From positions 1-64,000 of the forward strand of contig JAFMJH010000004.1 of assembly GCA_017853555.1 (NCBI GenBank): 64,000 nt of DNA, in the 5' to 3' direction. This DNA comes from Steroidobacteraceae bacterium (GTDB taxonomy: Bacteria > Pseudomonadota > Gammaproteobacteria > Steroidobacterales > Steroidobacteraceae). Shown here piece after piece: positions 17,571-25,585 of the stretch. The notes beneath the pieces are model-generated. The model saw nothing but the letters and a program-made list of their open reading frames with translations. It was not told where the DNA came from and did no database searches. Position numbers and translations under genes: made by a program. Positions within the stretch are counted from its first letter, which is position 1. The number at the start of each line of letters is the position of its first letter.

Positions 17571-18370
17571 CTGCCGCGTCCGGCTGACTGCGCACGAAAT
17601 TCGGTGACCGTTTCCCAGGCCACCTGCTGCAGATAAGCGGCATCGGCGTCCGCAAGACCCGAGCGTGCCTTGTTGCCCACCGGGTTGATCCCGTAGAGCG
17701 TTGCCAAAATCACGCATGCGCCGAGATATGAACCTGCGACGGTCGGGTGTCGACGATCGTCGACCACCAAACGCAAATCCGGTCTTCCAGCCACCGATTT
17801 CGCGAACGCGAGCCCCGCAGGAACGACGACGGCATCATTGTCGCGACCGGCTTTTGAATACTCTGCGGCGAGGATCGGCGTCATCTCGGGCTTGTCCGAG
17901 TACGCCCAGGTCATGAACAAGGCCGGTTGCACACCGTGCTTGCGCGCGCTTTCGCTGTGCTTGCGCACCATCGCATGAAACTCGTCGCGGGTGCGCGGGT
18001 CCACCGGGCAGATCGTGCAATCGGCCATCAGCACGATATCGAAACCCCTGTCGGGAGCCTCGGTGAGTTCGTTGTTCTCCCCGACGGTTGCGCCGATGAC
18101 GCCCGGCGTCAGATAAAAGTCGACGTTGTGCCAGCCGAGCCGCCCGCCGCTGATCGTCACCGACGTATTGCGTATCCCCTTGCGCGTCGCGGCGGGCAAC
18201 GCCCCACCCAGCAACTTGCCGAGGTGGTTGTGCATCGAGTTGTTGTAATAGAAGAGGCTATTGCCCACCCAAAGAATCGAGGGCGGTTTGGCAGGCGCTT
18301 CAGCGGCAACCGCGACACCGAACGACAACGCGGCGCAAAGCGCGGCAATGAAATGCTTCTTGCTCATCAT
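17567..18370 (-). CDS. secreted SGNH/GDSL-type hydrolase-like protein
   Basis: A 267-residue protein with a signal peptide ([24 protein letters not shown]). Its SGNH-like features are [11 protein letters not shown] near residue 34 (block I serine in a GNS context) and [15 protein letters not shown] near the C-terminus (block V Asp-x-x-His). A periplasmic esterase or acyl hydrolase is likely. The gene heads the dctA operon and overlaps dctA by four bases. It might liberate a carboxylate that DctA then imports; this is inference only. Start alternatives are the first or second methionine of MMSKK. Confidence 0.72.
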   Translation of the reverse strand: MMSKKHFIAALCAALSFGVAVAAEAPAKPPSILWVGNSLFYYNNSMHNHLGKLLGGALPAATRKGIRNTSVTISGGRLGWHNVDFYLTPGVIGATVGENNELTEAPDRGFDIVLMADCTICPVDPRTRDEFHAMVRKHSESARKHGVQPALFMTWAYSDKPEMTPILAAEYSKAGRDNDAVVVPAGLAFAKSVAGRPDLRLVVDDRRHPTVAGSYLGACVILATLYGINPVGNKARSGLADADAAYLQQVAWETVTEFRAQSAGRGR

Positions 18371-18524
18371 CCACGCATTTCATGCCTGCACGCGACACGG
18401 CGCAAGCAAAGAACGTTTCTTTTAAAACCATGATTTATATGGTTTTATTTTTATTTTTGTGCGCAAATCCGCACGTCAAAATTCAAGTTGAGCGAAATCC
18501 CGCCAGTCGCTATTCTCGCCGGCG
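18371..18524. promoter_or_regulatory. divergent AT-rich intergenic region with two inverted repeats (dctA operon / dctB)
   Basis: This 154-base spacer separates the minus-strand SGNH-dctA genes from the plus-strand sensor kinase. It is far more AT-rich than its surroundings. It holds AAAACCAT-N7-ATGGTTTT (18424-18446, perfect 8-bp arms) and AAAGAA-CGT-TTCTTT (18408-18422, perfect 6-bp arms), side by side. These look like regulator binding sites for divergent promoters. I looked for a sigma54 -24/-12 element (TGGC-N8-TTGC pattern) on both strands and did not find a clear one. Confidence 0.6.
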
Positions 18525-20207
18525 ATGGTTCGCACTCCGCCCTCGTTTCGCATTCTGACCACCATCGGCCTCGTCGCGATGCTCATATCCGTATTCTTGG
18601 GCGGGCGCATCGGCAACGAATTCGAGTGGCGCAGGCAGACTCAGCAACTCGAATCGGACTTGTCACTCCGACGCGAATTGCTGCGCAGCGAAATCGAGCG
18701 GCATCGCCTGTTGCCCGAAACGCTGGCGGGCGATTCGCAACTTGCTCGCGCCATCGACCCGGCCGTGTCGACGAACGAGCGACGTTCGCTGTCATTGGCC
18801 TTGAGCGGTCGCTTCGAACAGTTGGCGCGCAGCGACGGTGCCGCCACGCTGTATCTCATCGACGCGAACGGCACCACCGTCGCCTCGAGCAACTATCGCT
18901 CGCCCGACAGCTTCGTCGGTCAAAACTATTCCTTTCGCTCCTATTTCGTCGACGCGAGACGGGACGGCGCCGGCATGTTGTTCGCGCGCGGCACGGTCAG
19001 TCGCAAACCCGGGCTCTATCTCGCGCATCGGCTCGACGGCGGTGGAGGCGTGGTCGTCGTCAAAGTCGAATTCGACGATATCGAACTCGGGTGGCGAAAA
19101 CGCGGTGAACAGACCTTCGTCACCAACGAGGCGGGCGAAGTCCTGCTCACCTCGAACCCCGATTCGCGTTTCAAAATCTTGCTTGACCTCGGAAAGACCG
19201 ACGAGCGACGCATGATCGATGCACGCGCCACGCTCGATGCACCCCGATGGACTCTCACGGTTCGCCGCGACGTCGGCGATGCGGTGCGCACCGCGAGGAA
19301 CATCGGGTGGTTGACGGCGGGATTGCTCGGTGCGTTGTTGACGCTCATCCTGGGGACGATTCTGGTCGCGCGCGAGCGGCGCGAACGCACGCAGCGCGAA
19401 CTCGAATCACTCGTCGAACAACGCACCGAAGAGCTGCGCAATTCCAACCAACGGCTGGTACTCGAAATCGATGAACGCGCGCGCGCCGACGCTCGGGTGC
19501 AAAAGCTGCGCGATGATCTGGTTCAGGCAAATCGGCTTGCGGTACTCGGTCAGATTTCCGCTGGCGTAGCCCACGAAATCAATCAGCCCGTCGCCGCGAT
19601 ACGCACCAACGTGGACAACGCCGCGGTGCTGCTCGCCCGAGGTCGACAAACCGAATGCGAGGAAAATTTGCGGGCGATCGTTTCTTTGACGGATCGCATC
19701 GGCTTGATCACCGACGAGCTGCGGGAATTCGCCCGGCGCACTCCAATCGAGCGCAAACCCACGCGACTTGCCGCGGCGATCGACGGCGCCTGCATTCTGC
19801 TCGACGCCCGCTTGCGCAGCGCCTCGATCACGCTGCACAAGAACCTCTCGCCGACCGATCCGCAAGTCATCGCCAATCGGACCAAAATCGAACAGGTCAT
19901 CGTTAATCTGCTGCAAAATGCGATCGAAGCGCTCGCCGACACGTCGATGCCCACCATCACCATCGAAACGGGTTCAAGCGCGACGGGACATTGGATCGCG
20001 ATCCGCGACAACGGACCCGGCATTCCCGATGCGCAACGTGACGAGTTGTTCGTCCCTTTTTCGTCGACCAAGCCGCTCGGTCTCGGTCTCGGCCTCGTGA
20101 TCTGTCGCGACATCATGGCCGATCTCGGCGGCACATTGGATTTCGAATCCGTCGCGGGACCGGGCGCGCGCTTCGTCGCGCGTTTTCCGGCACGTGAGAT
20201 CGCGTGA
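18525..20207 (+). CDS. dctB: DctB-like sensor histidine kinase
   Basis: A 560-residue membrane sensor. TM1 is near residues 9-25, followed by a periplasmic double-PAS-like sensor region (about 30-260) with YLIDANGTTVASSN and the NYSFRSYF segment typical of DctB. TM2 is near 265-288. A coiled-coil linker follows, then the dimerisation box GVAHEINQPVAAI with phosphoacceptor His350. The ATPase domain shows NLLQNAIEAL (N box), DNGPGIPD (G1) and GLGLGLVI (G2). It probably senses periplasmic C4-dicarboxylates and phosphorylates the adjacent regulator, whose start overlaps its stop. It is transcribed divergently from the dctA operon. Confidence 0.88.
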   Translation: MVRTPPSFRILTTIGLVAMLISVFLGGRIGNEFEWRRQTQQLESDLSLRRELLRSEIERHRLLPETLAGDSQLARAIDPAVSTNERRSLSLALSGRFEQLARSDGAATLYLIDANGTTVASSNYRSPDSFVGQNYSFRSYFVDARRDGAGMLFARGTVSRKPGLYLAHRLDGGGGVVVVKVEFDDIELGWRKRGEQTFVTNEAGEVLLTSNPDSRFKILLDLGKTDERRMIDARATLDAPRWTLTVRRDVGDAVRTARNIGWLTAGLLGALLTLILGTILVARERRERTQRELESLVEQRTEELRNSNQRLVLEIDERARADARVQKLRDDLVQANRLAVLGQISAGVAHEINQPVAAIRTNVDNAAVLLARGRQTECEENLRAIVSLTDRIGLITDELREFARRTPIERKPTRLAAAIDGACILLDARLRSASITLHKNLSPTDPQVIANRTKIEQVIVNLLQNAIEALADTSMPTITIETGSSATGHWIAIRDNGPGIPDAQRDELFVPFSSTKPLGLGLGLVICRDIMADLGGTLDFESVAGPGARFVARFPAREIA

Positions 20208-21550
20208 TGCGCAGCGACCGAGCCGAGCGCGTCATCCTGTTCGAAGACGACGACGACGTACGTCGCGCGATCGTCCAATCATTGGAGCTTGAGGGATTTG
20301 CAGTCTCGGCGTTCCCGTCCGCAAATCCTCACGCCAACGCGATCGATCGCGACTTCGACGGAATCGTGATCAGCGACATCCGCCTGCCGGGCATGGACGG
20401 CAGACAGATTTTTCGTTCGGTACGCGAACGAGATCGCGAATTGCCGGTGATCCTGATCACGGGACACGGTGAACTTCAGGAAGCCGTGGATCTGATGCGC
20501 GAAGGCGCTTACGACTTCATTTCCAAACCCTTCGCTGCACCGCGACTGCTGGCGAGCGTACGCAACGCCCTCGAGCAGCGTGCGCTCGTGCTCGACAATC
20601 GACGACTGCGCGAGCGGCCGACGAACACCTCTATCCCGTTGCCGATGCAAGGCGAGAGCGACCGTATCGCTCAACTTCGCAATATCGTGCGTGACATTGC
20701 CGACACCGATGTGCCGGTGCTGGTCGTCGGCGAGACGGGCACGGGCAAAGAAACGATCGCGAAGATGCTGCATCAAGGTGGCCGCCGGCGTAGCGGTGCT
20801 TTGGTCGTTCTCGATTGCGCCGCACTGCCGGATCAGCTGATCGATGCGGAGCTCTTCGGCTCCGAGACGATCGTCGCCGGCATGAGCCGGCGCAGCGTCG
20901 GTCGCATCGAACTCGCCGACGGAGGAACGTTGTTCCTCGACAATGTGGATAACCTGTCTCCGGCGGCGCAAGCACGCCTGTTGCGCGTCGTCGAGGAAAA
21001 GAAGTTCACGCCGACCGGCACGAAATCATCGCGGTCCGCCTCGTTCCGTGTCGTTTCGGCATCGACCGTCGATCTCGTGAAGCTCGTCGAAGCCGGCCGT
21101 TTCCGGTCGGATTTGTTTTTCAGACTGAACACCGTCACCTTGCAACTGCCCCCGTTGCGCGAGCGGCGTGACGACATCGCGACCCTCTTCGTGCAATTGC
21201 TGGGCTCCGCTGCACAACGTCTCAAGCGCCCGCCGCCGACCCTGACGCGGGCGGTCAAAAGTCATCTGTACGAATACGGGTGGCCGGGAAACATTCGCGA
21301 GCTCGGTCATTATGCCGATCGAATCGTACTCGGAATCGACCGGGTTCCCGTCTCCCCGATCGAGATGGATCTCGATCCTCTGCCCGAGCTCGTCGATCGC
21401 TTCGAAGCGAGCTTGATCAAAGATGCGTTACGCTCGACTCGCGGCAGCGTCAAAGCGGCATTGGGCGTACTGAAAATCCCCAGAAAGACGTTTTACGACA
21501 AGATCGCGCGTCACGGCATCGATCTCGATGCCTTTCGGGATCAGGCATGA
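20207..21550 (+). CDS. dctD: DctD-like NtrC-family response regulator lacking the GAFTGA loop
   Basis: A 447-residue regulator with three domains. The receiver has an acidic pocket at 13-17, Asp57 in VISDIRLPGMDG, T85 and K107. The AAA+ domain has an intact Walker A (GETGTGKE, 175-182) and an arginine-finger region RFRSDLFFRLN. The C-terminal Fis-type helix-turn-helix is intact. Two key features of sigma54 activators are altered: after ELFG (215-218) the expected GAFTGA loop reads IVAGMS (222-227) with about one residue deleted, and Walker B is FLDN (Asn246) instead of FLDE. It may therefore bind DNA but not remodel sigma54-RNA polymerase, as in sigma70-type family members. TGATG overlap with dctB; a GTG three bases earlier is an alternative start. 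Confidence 0.87.
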   Translation: MRSDRAERVILFEDDDDVRRAIVQSLELEGFAVSAFPSANPHANAIDRDFDGIVISDIRLPGMDGRQIFRSVRERDRELPVILITGHGELQEAVDLMREGAYDFISKPFAAPRLLASVRNALEQRALVLDNRRLRERPTNTSIPLPMQGESDRIAQLRNIVRDIADTDVPVLVVGETGTGKETIAKMLHQGGRRRSGALVVLDCAALPDQLIDAELFGSETIVAGMSRRSVGRIELADGGTLFLDNVDNLSPAAQARLLRVVEEKKFTPTGTKSSRSASFRVVSASTVDLVKLVEAGRFRSDLFFRLNTVTLQLPPLRERRDDIATLFVQLLGSAAQRLKRPPPTLTRAVKSHLYEYGWPGNIRELGHYADRIVLGIDRVPVSPIEMDLDPLPELVDRFEASLIKDALRSTRGSVKAALGVLKIPRKTFYDKIARHGIDLDAFRDQA

Positions 21551-21729
21551 AGTACGAACCGCAATGCTGGAACTGCAGGTTCTTTCGCGTCACGTGGGAG
21601 CCGCAGCTGCCCTACGCCTGCGAGGCACTGGGTTTCAAAAGCAAGGCTCTGCCGCACCTCGAAGTGCTGCGGACCGACGGCAGACCGTGCCAGGCCTACA
21701 CACCGAAACCGACCGAACCGGCGCGCTGA
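21547..21729 (+). CDS. small conserved four-cysteine protein
   Basis: A 60-residue protein starting MKYEPQCWNCRFF. Its ATG overlaps the dctD stop (ATGA). Cysteines at 7, 10, 25 and 48, with a CxxC pair and the conserved-looking pieces FRVTWEPQLPYAC and FKSKALP, suggest a small metal-binding (probably zinc) fold. From memory, similar roughly 60-residue proteins are common in beta- and gammaproteobacteria and are sometimes mislabelled as uracil-DNA glycosylase; they are far too short for that. Role unknown. Confidence 0.7.
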   Translation: MKYEPQCWNCRFFRVTWEPQLPYACEALGFKSKALPHLEVLRTDGRPCQAYTPKPTEPAR

Positions 21730-21734
21730 TCGGC

Positions 21735-22805
21735 TCAACGACTCGCGACGCCGCCTCGCTGCATACGCCAAAAAGCGAATAGCGCTACGCAGGCCACGAG
21801 GGCATGCAAGCTCCAGAACGCAACGGAGCCCGCGACGACATTGCGGGACGAGAATGTCGTCAAGCCGATGGTCGCGAACGAATAGACGAAAAACACCACG
21901 ATCGCGAGTGGCAGACGCGCATAAGGCCCCTCCCGCGGTCGGGTCGTGGAGAGCGTGAGTGCCAATACCGCGAGAATCAGGACCATCAACGGCAAACCCA
22001 ATCGGCCGTTGAGCTCCGCTCGCGCCTTCGGCTCGTTCGAGGTCCAAAGATCTGTCGTCGGGCGCGCGTCGGGACGATTGCAACCGGCCTTGATCGCCGG
22101 GATCGCAAAGCTCGCCGCATATGTCCCGAACGACACGAGGCGGTAGTCGGCGCGTCCGGGAACGCCTTCATATCGTCGCCCCGACACCAACTTGACTCGT
22201 ACGAGATCGAGATCCGGACGTGGCTCGATCTGCCCGCGTTCGGCAACGATCACTTCGATCGAGTCACCGGTTTGACGCTTGATGAATACCTTTTTCAGCG
22301 CACCATCCGCGCCAACCGACTCGACGAACAACACGACGCCGGCGCCGTAGGACTGGAACTTGCCCGCGGCCACCGGAGCCAGCGCCGCGGTGCGTGCCGC
22401 CTGCCCGCGCTCCGCTGCCGCGCTGCAGAGACTGAGCGGCGCGAGATACAGCGACAGAAACGCTTGCAACACCGCCACGGGTACCGCGAGCCACAACACC
22501 GGTACCAAAAGAAATCCGGGTGAACATCCGCTGGTACGCATCGCGCCGAGCTCGCCGTCACTGCCGAAGCGTCCATAAGCCAGCACCGTGGCGAGCAATA
22601 CCGTGATCGGCAAGATCACCGGCAAATTCGCGATCGAGACCCAACCGACGAATTTGAGCAGGATGTCGGTACCGATTTCACGGGTCGCGGCGCGGTTCAG
22701 CGCGATAGGCAATTGCGAAAAAATCAGGATTGCGGTGAGTACGACCGTCACCGACGCCCAGGATCGGACCAATCCGTCGAACAAATGTTTTTGCAGAATC
22801 TTCAT
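21735..22805 (-). CDS. lptF: LPS export permease LptF
   Basis: A 356-residue YjgP/YjgQ-family permease. It has three N-terminal TM segments, a periplasmic beta-jellyroll region (about 130-255) and three C-terminal TM segments. ILPITVLLATVLAYGRFGSDGE and GAMRTSGCSP match LptF's second helix and coupling region. LptF and LptG form the membrane core of the LptB2FG ABC transporter, which extracts LPS from the inner membrane. The start ATG overlaps the arnD stop by four bases (ATGA), so it is translationally coupled to lipid A modification genes. lptG is not adjacent but lies at 50369-51439; lptF and lptG are normally neighbours. Confidence 0.85.
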   Translation of the reverse strand: MKILQKHLFDGLVRSWASVTVVLTAILIFSQLPIALNRAATREIGTDILLKFVGWVSIANLPVILPITVLLATVLAYGRFGSDGELGAMRTSGCSPGFLLVPVLWLAVPVAVLQAFLSLYLAPLSLCSAAAERGQAARTAALAPVAAGKFQSYGAGVVLFVESVGADGALKKVFIKRQTGDSIEVIVAERGQIEPRPDLDLVRVKLVSGRRYEGVPGRADYRLVSFGTYAASFAIPAIKAGCNRPDARPTTDLWTSNEPKARAELNGRLGLPLMVLILAVLALTLSTTRPREGPYARLPLAIVVFFVYSFATIGLTTFSSRNVVAGSVAFWSLHALVACVALFAFWRMQRGGVASR

Positions 22806-23710
22806 GCTGACGGGACACCTCGAACCGCGAGCGTACCCGAACGTCCGGCCACCGTACCCAGGATCACGGGGGCGTGCGGCAACGCAGCGCGGTGCGTCGC
22901 GCTGGCCATCGCCTCCAGGGTGACGAGTTGACGCCCCTGCGCTCGCCAACCGCGCAACAGTCGCAAAAATGAATCGCGGTAGGCCTGCCCCTCGAGTTCC
23001 GCGTGCAAGGTGTAGACGTGGTCGCGGTTCGGCGTCGCCGCCGTCGCCGCGAGCAGAAAATCGACCGGATCGGCACCCGCCAAGCACTCGTGACCGATCA
23101 GTTCATCGAGCGTCGGCAAGGTGGTGGGCCATTGCGGCACGGCATCCGAGAGGTTGGGGACGACGGGCACGAACGGTCCGTCGCCTCGCGTGTCGGAGGC
23201 GTGCGTGAACCCGAATTCGCGCTCCAGGGCGAACAAATGTTCATTGGTTTGCCAGCCGGCCGCACCGTGTACGCGCGCAGCGACGCCGAAAACGTCATGA
23301 AAAATGTCACAGGCGCGCCGAAATTCGTTGCGAGTCCAGCGTTCGTCCGCGGTTGCAACCCGGTCTTGCCACTCGACATGATCGTGGACGTGCACCCCGA
23401 CCTCGTGACCTCGCTTTGCCGTCTCGCGCAACACGTCCCGGCAACGCGCCGCGATGCGCGGCCCGGGCAGCAGCGTGCCGTAGAGCAAAGTGCGCAATCC
23501 GTAATTCGCGACCACGGACGTACGCCGCACTTTTTGAAGGAACCCGGCGCGAAATACGCGTCGGATCGCTCGCCCGGTATGGTCGGGGCCCAACGAAAAC
23601 AGGAAGGTAGCCTGCACGTCTTCCTCGGCGAGCACCTGCCAGAGCGCGGGCACGCCGTCCCGCGTACCGTGCCAGGTGTCGACGTCGATCTTGAGTGCAA
23701 GCTGCGCCAA
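22802..23710 (-). CDS. arnD: ArnD, 4-deoxy-4-formamido-L-arabinose-phosphoundecaprenol deformylase
   Basis: A polysaccharide deacetylase-fold enzyme of 302 residues (E. coli ArnD has 296). It removes the formyl group from undecaprenyl-phosphate-L-Ara4FN. Visible motifs are KIDVDTWHGTRDGVP (metal-binding aspartate region), FSLGPDHTGR, HEVGVHVHDHVEWQ (metal histidines), AAGWQTNE and YTLHAELEG; all align with E. coli ArnD. The reading frame has no ATG at the right place, so I chose TTG 23710 (MAQLALKIDVD). It lies 10 bases after the formyltransferase stop with AAGG upstream. Confidence 0.88.
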   Translation of the reverse strand: MAQLALKIDVDTWHGTRDGVPALWQVLAEEDVQATFLFSLGPDHTGRAIRRVFRAGFLQKVRRTSVVANYGLRTLLYGTLLPGPRIAARCRDVLRETAKRGHEVGVHVHDHVEWQDRVATADERWTRNEFRRACDIFHDVFGVAARVHGAAGWQTNEHLFALEREFGFTHASDTRGDGPFVPVVPNLSDAVPQWPTTLPTLDELIGHECLAGADPVDFLLAATAATPNRDHVYTLHAELEGQAYRDSFLRLLRGWRAQGRQLVTLEAMASATHRAALPHAPVILGTVAGRSGTLAVRGVPSA

Positions 23711-23720
23711 CGTGGAACCT

Positions 23721-24647
23721 TCAACCGCCGATGAACAGCGACTCGATGCCCTGCTCCGCCATCCACGCGTCGATCGACTGCCCGCCGACGCGGCCATCGA
23801 GCACGAGCAGATCGCGGCCATCGGCGCATTCGATGAGCACCGCGCCCGCACGGCGCAGCAGGCGGGCCCTATCACGTGGCGTGCCGATTTGCGATTGAAG
23901 ACGCGTGCGATACACGAACAGAGGGCCACCCTCCATTTCGAAGTAGGCGCCCGGATACGGCGGTGCCACCGCACGGACGAGATCGTGAATTTCTTTGGCC
24001 GATGAACGCGGATCGATGCGTCCGTCTTCGGGTCTGCGGCGTCCGTAGTAACTGCCGGTTTGAAGATCCTGCACGATACGCGGCGCAGTCCCGGTCACCA
24101 ACTCGGGCCACGCGCGACACAACACGATTTCAGCCGCCACGACCACCTTGTCGAATACTTCGCGCGCCGTGTCCTCGCCCAGAATCGGCACCGCTTGCTG
24201 ACCGACGATGTCGCCCGCATCCGGCTTGTCGATCATGTAATGCAGCGTCGCACCGGTCTGCGTCGCTCCTTTGACGAGCGCCCAATTCACGGGGGCACGA
24301 CCGCGGAACTTCGGCAGCAGCGAGCCGTGAATGTTGAGTGCGCCACGGGTCGCGGTGGCGAGCAATTGAGCGCCGATCATGTTGCGGTAATAAAAAGAAA
24401 AGATGAACGCCGGCGCGATGGATCGCAATCGCGCGAGCAGCATCGGGTCGCCCGCGGACTCCGGCATCACCACCGGGATGCCGAGCTCGGTTGCCGTATC
24501 GGCAACGCTGCCATACCAGCGCTGCTCGTTGGGGTCATCCGCATGGGTGACGACGAGTTCGACCTCAGCGCCGAGCGAATGCAAGGCCTTCAGACAGCGC
24601 ACGCCGACTTCCGAATAAGCGAAGACGACGCAACGGCGATCGCTCAC
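23721..24647 (-). CDS. arnA: ArnA formyltransferase domain as a stand-alone protein
   Basis: A 308-residue homologue of the N-terminal half of E. coli ArnA. It transfers a formyl group from N10-formyltetrahydrofolate to UDP-L-Ara4N. The catalytic signature is NIHGSLLPKFRGRAPVNWAL (Asn and His), with MIDKPDAGDIVGQ carrying the catalytic aspartate. The C-terminal OB-like domain follows. The decarboxylase half of ArnA is not fused here; it is encoded separately at 28754-29800, at the other end of the cluster. The gene overlaps arnC by four bases. Confidence 0.88.
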   Translation of the reverse strand: MSDRRCVVFAYSEVGVRCLKALHSLGAEVELVVTHADDPNEQRWYGSVADTATELGIPVVMPESAGDPMLLARLRSIAPAFIFSFYYRNMIGAQLLATATRGALNIHGSLLPKFRGRAPVNWALVKGATQTGATLHYMIDKPDAGDIVGQQAVPILGEDTAREVFDKVVVAAEIVLCRAWPELVTGTAPRIVQDLQTGSYYGRRRPEDGRIDPRSSAKEIHDLVRAVAPPYPGAYFEMEGGPLFVYRTRLQSQIGTPRDRARLLRRAGAVLIECADGRDLLVLDGRVGGQSIDAWMAEQGIESLFIGG

Positions 24648-25585
24648 GATCTATCGTCCTGCAGAGACTCGAGCACCAGATAGCGCGGACGTCGCCGCAC
24701 TTGCTGGTAGATGCGGCCGATGTATTCGCCGACGATTCCGAGCCCGAACAGCAACACGCCGATCAGGAACGTCACGATGCCGAACAGCGTGAACAAACCC
24801 TCTGCCTCGGGGCCCATCACGATGCGTCGGACGGCCAAGTACGCGACGAACCCGAGTGAAATCATCGACACCAACAAGCCGAACAGGGAAACCAGCTGCA
24901 ACGGCACGAGCGAAAAACCCGTCATCAGATCGAAATTCAGACGGATCAGCTTGTACAGCGAGTATTTGGTTTCACCTGCCGCACGCTCCTCGTGCGCGAC
25001 GGGGATCTCCGTTCTGCGCGTAGCGAAACCGTACGCGAGCGCAGGCACGAAGGTACTCACCTCTTCACAGGCATTCATCGCATCGACCACGTTGCGCCCG
25101 TAGCCGCGCAACATGCAGCCTTGGTCGGTGATTCGAATATCCGTGATGCGATCACGGATCGCGTTGATGAGGTTGGATGCGGTTCTGCGCCACCAGACGT
25201 CCTGCCGCAACTGCCGTACCGTGCCGACGAAGTCGTGGCCCGCATCGAGTTCGGCGACCACACGTCCGATTTCCTCGGGAGGATTCTGCAAGTCGGCATC
25301 GAGCGTGACGACGTGGCGGCCGCGCGTACGCTCGAGCCCGGCGAGGATTGCCAGATGCTGGCCCACGTTGAAGCGCAGCAGCAAAACGCGCACGACGTCG
25401 CGACGCTTTGCAAAAATCGCACGCAACGCCGCAGCCGACCCGTCTCGGCTGCCGTCATCGATGAAAATCACTTCATACGGCCGCCGCAACGCATCGAGAG
25501 CGGGGAACAGGCGCGCGCAGAGCAGCGGCAAGCCCTGCTCTTCGTTGAAGATCGGAATGACGACCGAAATATCCGGCGCGCTCAT
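24644..25585 (-). CDS. arnC: ArnC, undecaprenyl-phosphate Ara4FN transferase
   Basis: A 313-residue GT2 glycosyltransferase with two C-terminal TM helices. It moves Ara4FN from UDP to undecaprenyl phosphate on the inner face of the inner membrane. Motifs are VVIPIFNEEQGLP, VIFIDDGSRDGS, the metal-binding TLDADLQNPPEE, and ITDQGCMLRGY. The C-terminal segment GLGIVGEYIGRIYQQVRRRP is characteristic of ArnC and related dolichol-phosphate transferases. Overlaps with arnB and arnA at both ends suggest one polycistronic message. Confidence 0.9.
   Translation of the reverse strand: MSAPDISVVIPIFNEEQGLPLLCARLFPALDALRRPYEVIFIDDGSRDGSAAALRAIFAKRRDVVRVLLLRFNVGQHLAILAGLERTRGRHVVTLDADLQNPPEEIGRVVAELDAGHDFVGTVRQLRQDVWWRRTASNLINAIRDRITDIRITDQGCMLRGYGRNVVDAMNACEEVSTFVPALAYGFATRRTEIPVAHEERAAGETKYSLYKLIRLNFDLMTGFSLVPLQLVSLFGLLVSMISLGFVAYLAVRRIVMGPEAEGLFTLFGIVTFLIGVLLFGLGIVGEYIGRIYQQVRRRPRYLVLESLQDDRS

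Noticed and set aside
18371-18524. A sigma54-type -24/-12 promoter for the dctA operon
   Set aside because: No convincing GG/GC dinucleotide pair at the right spacing was found on either strand, in line with the regulator lacking GAFTGA.
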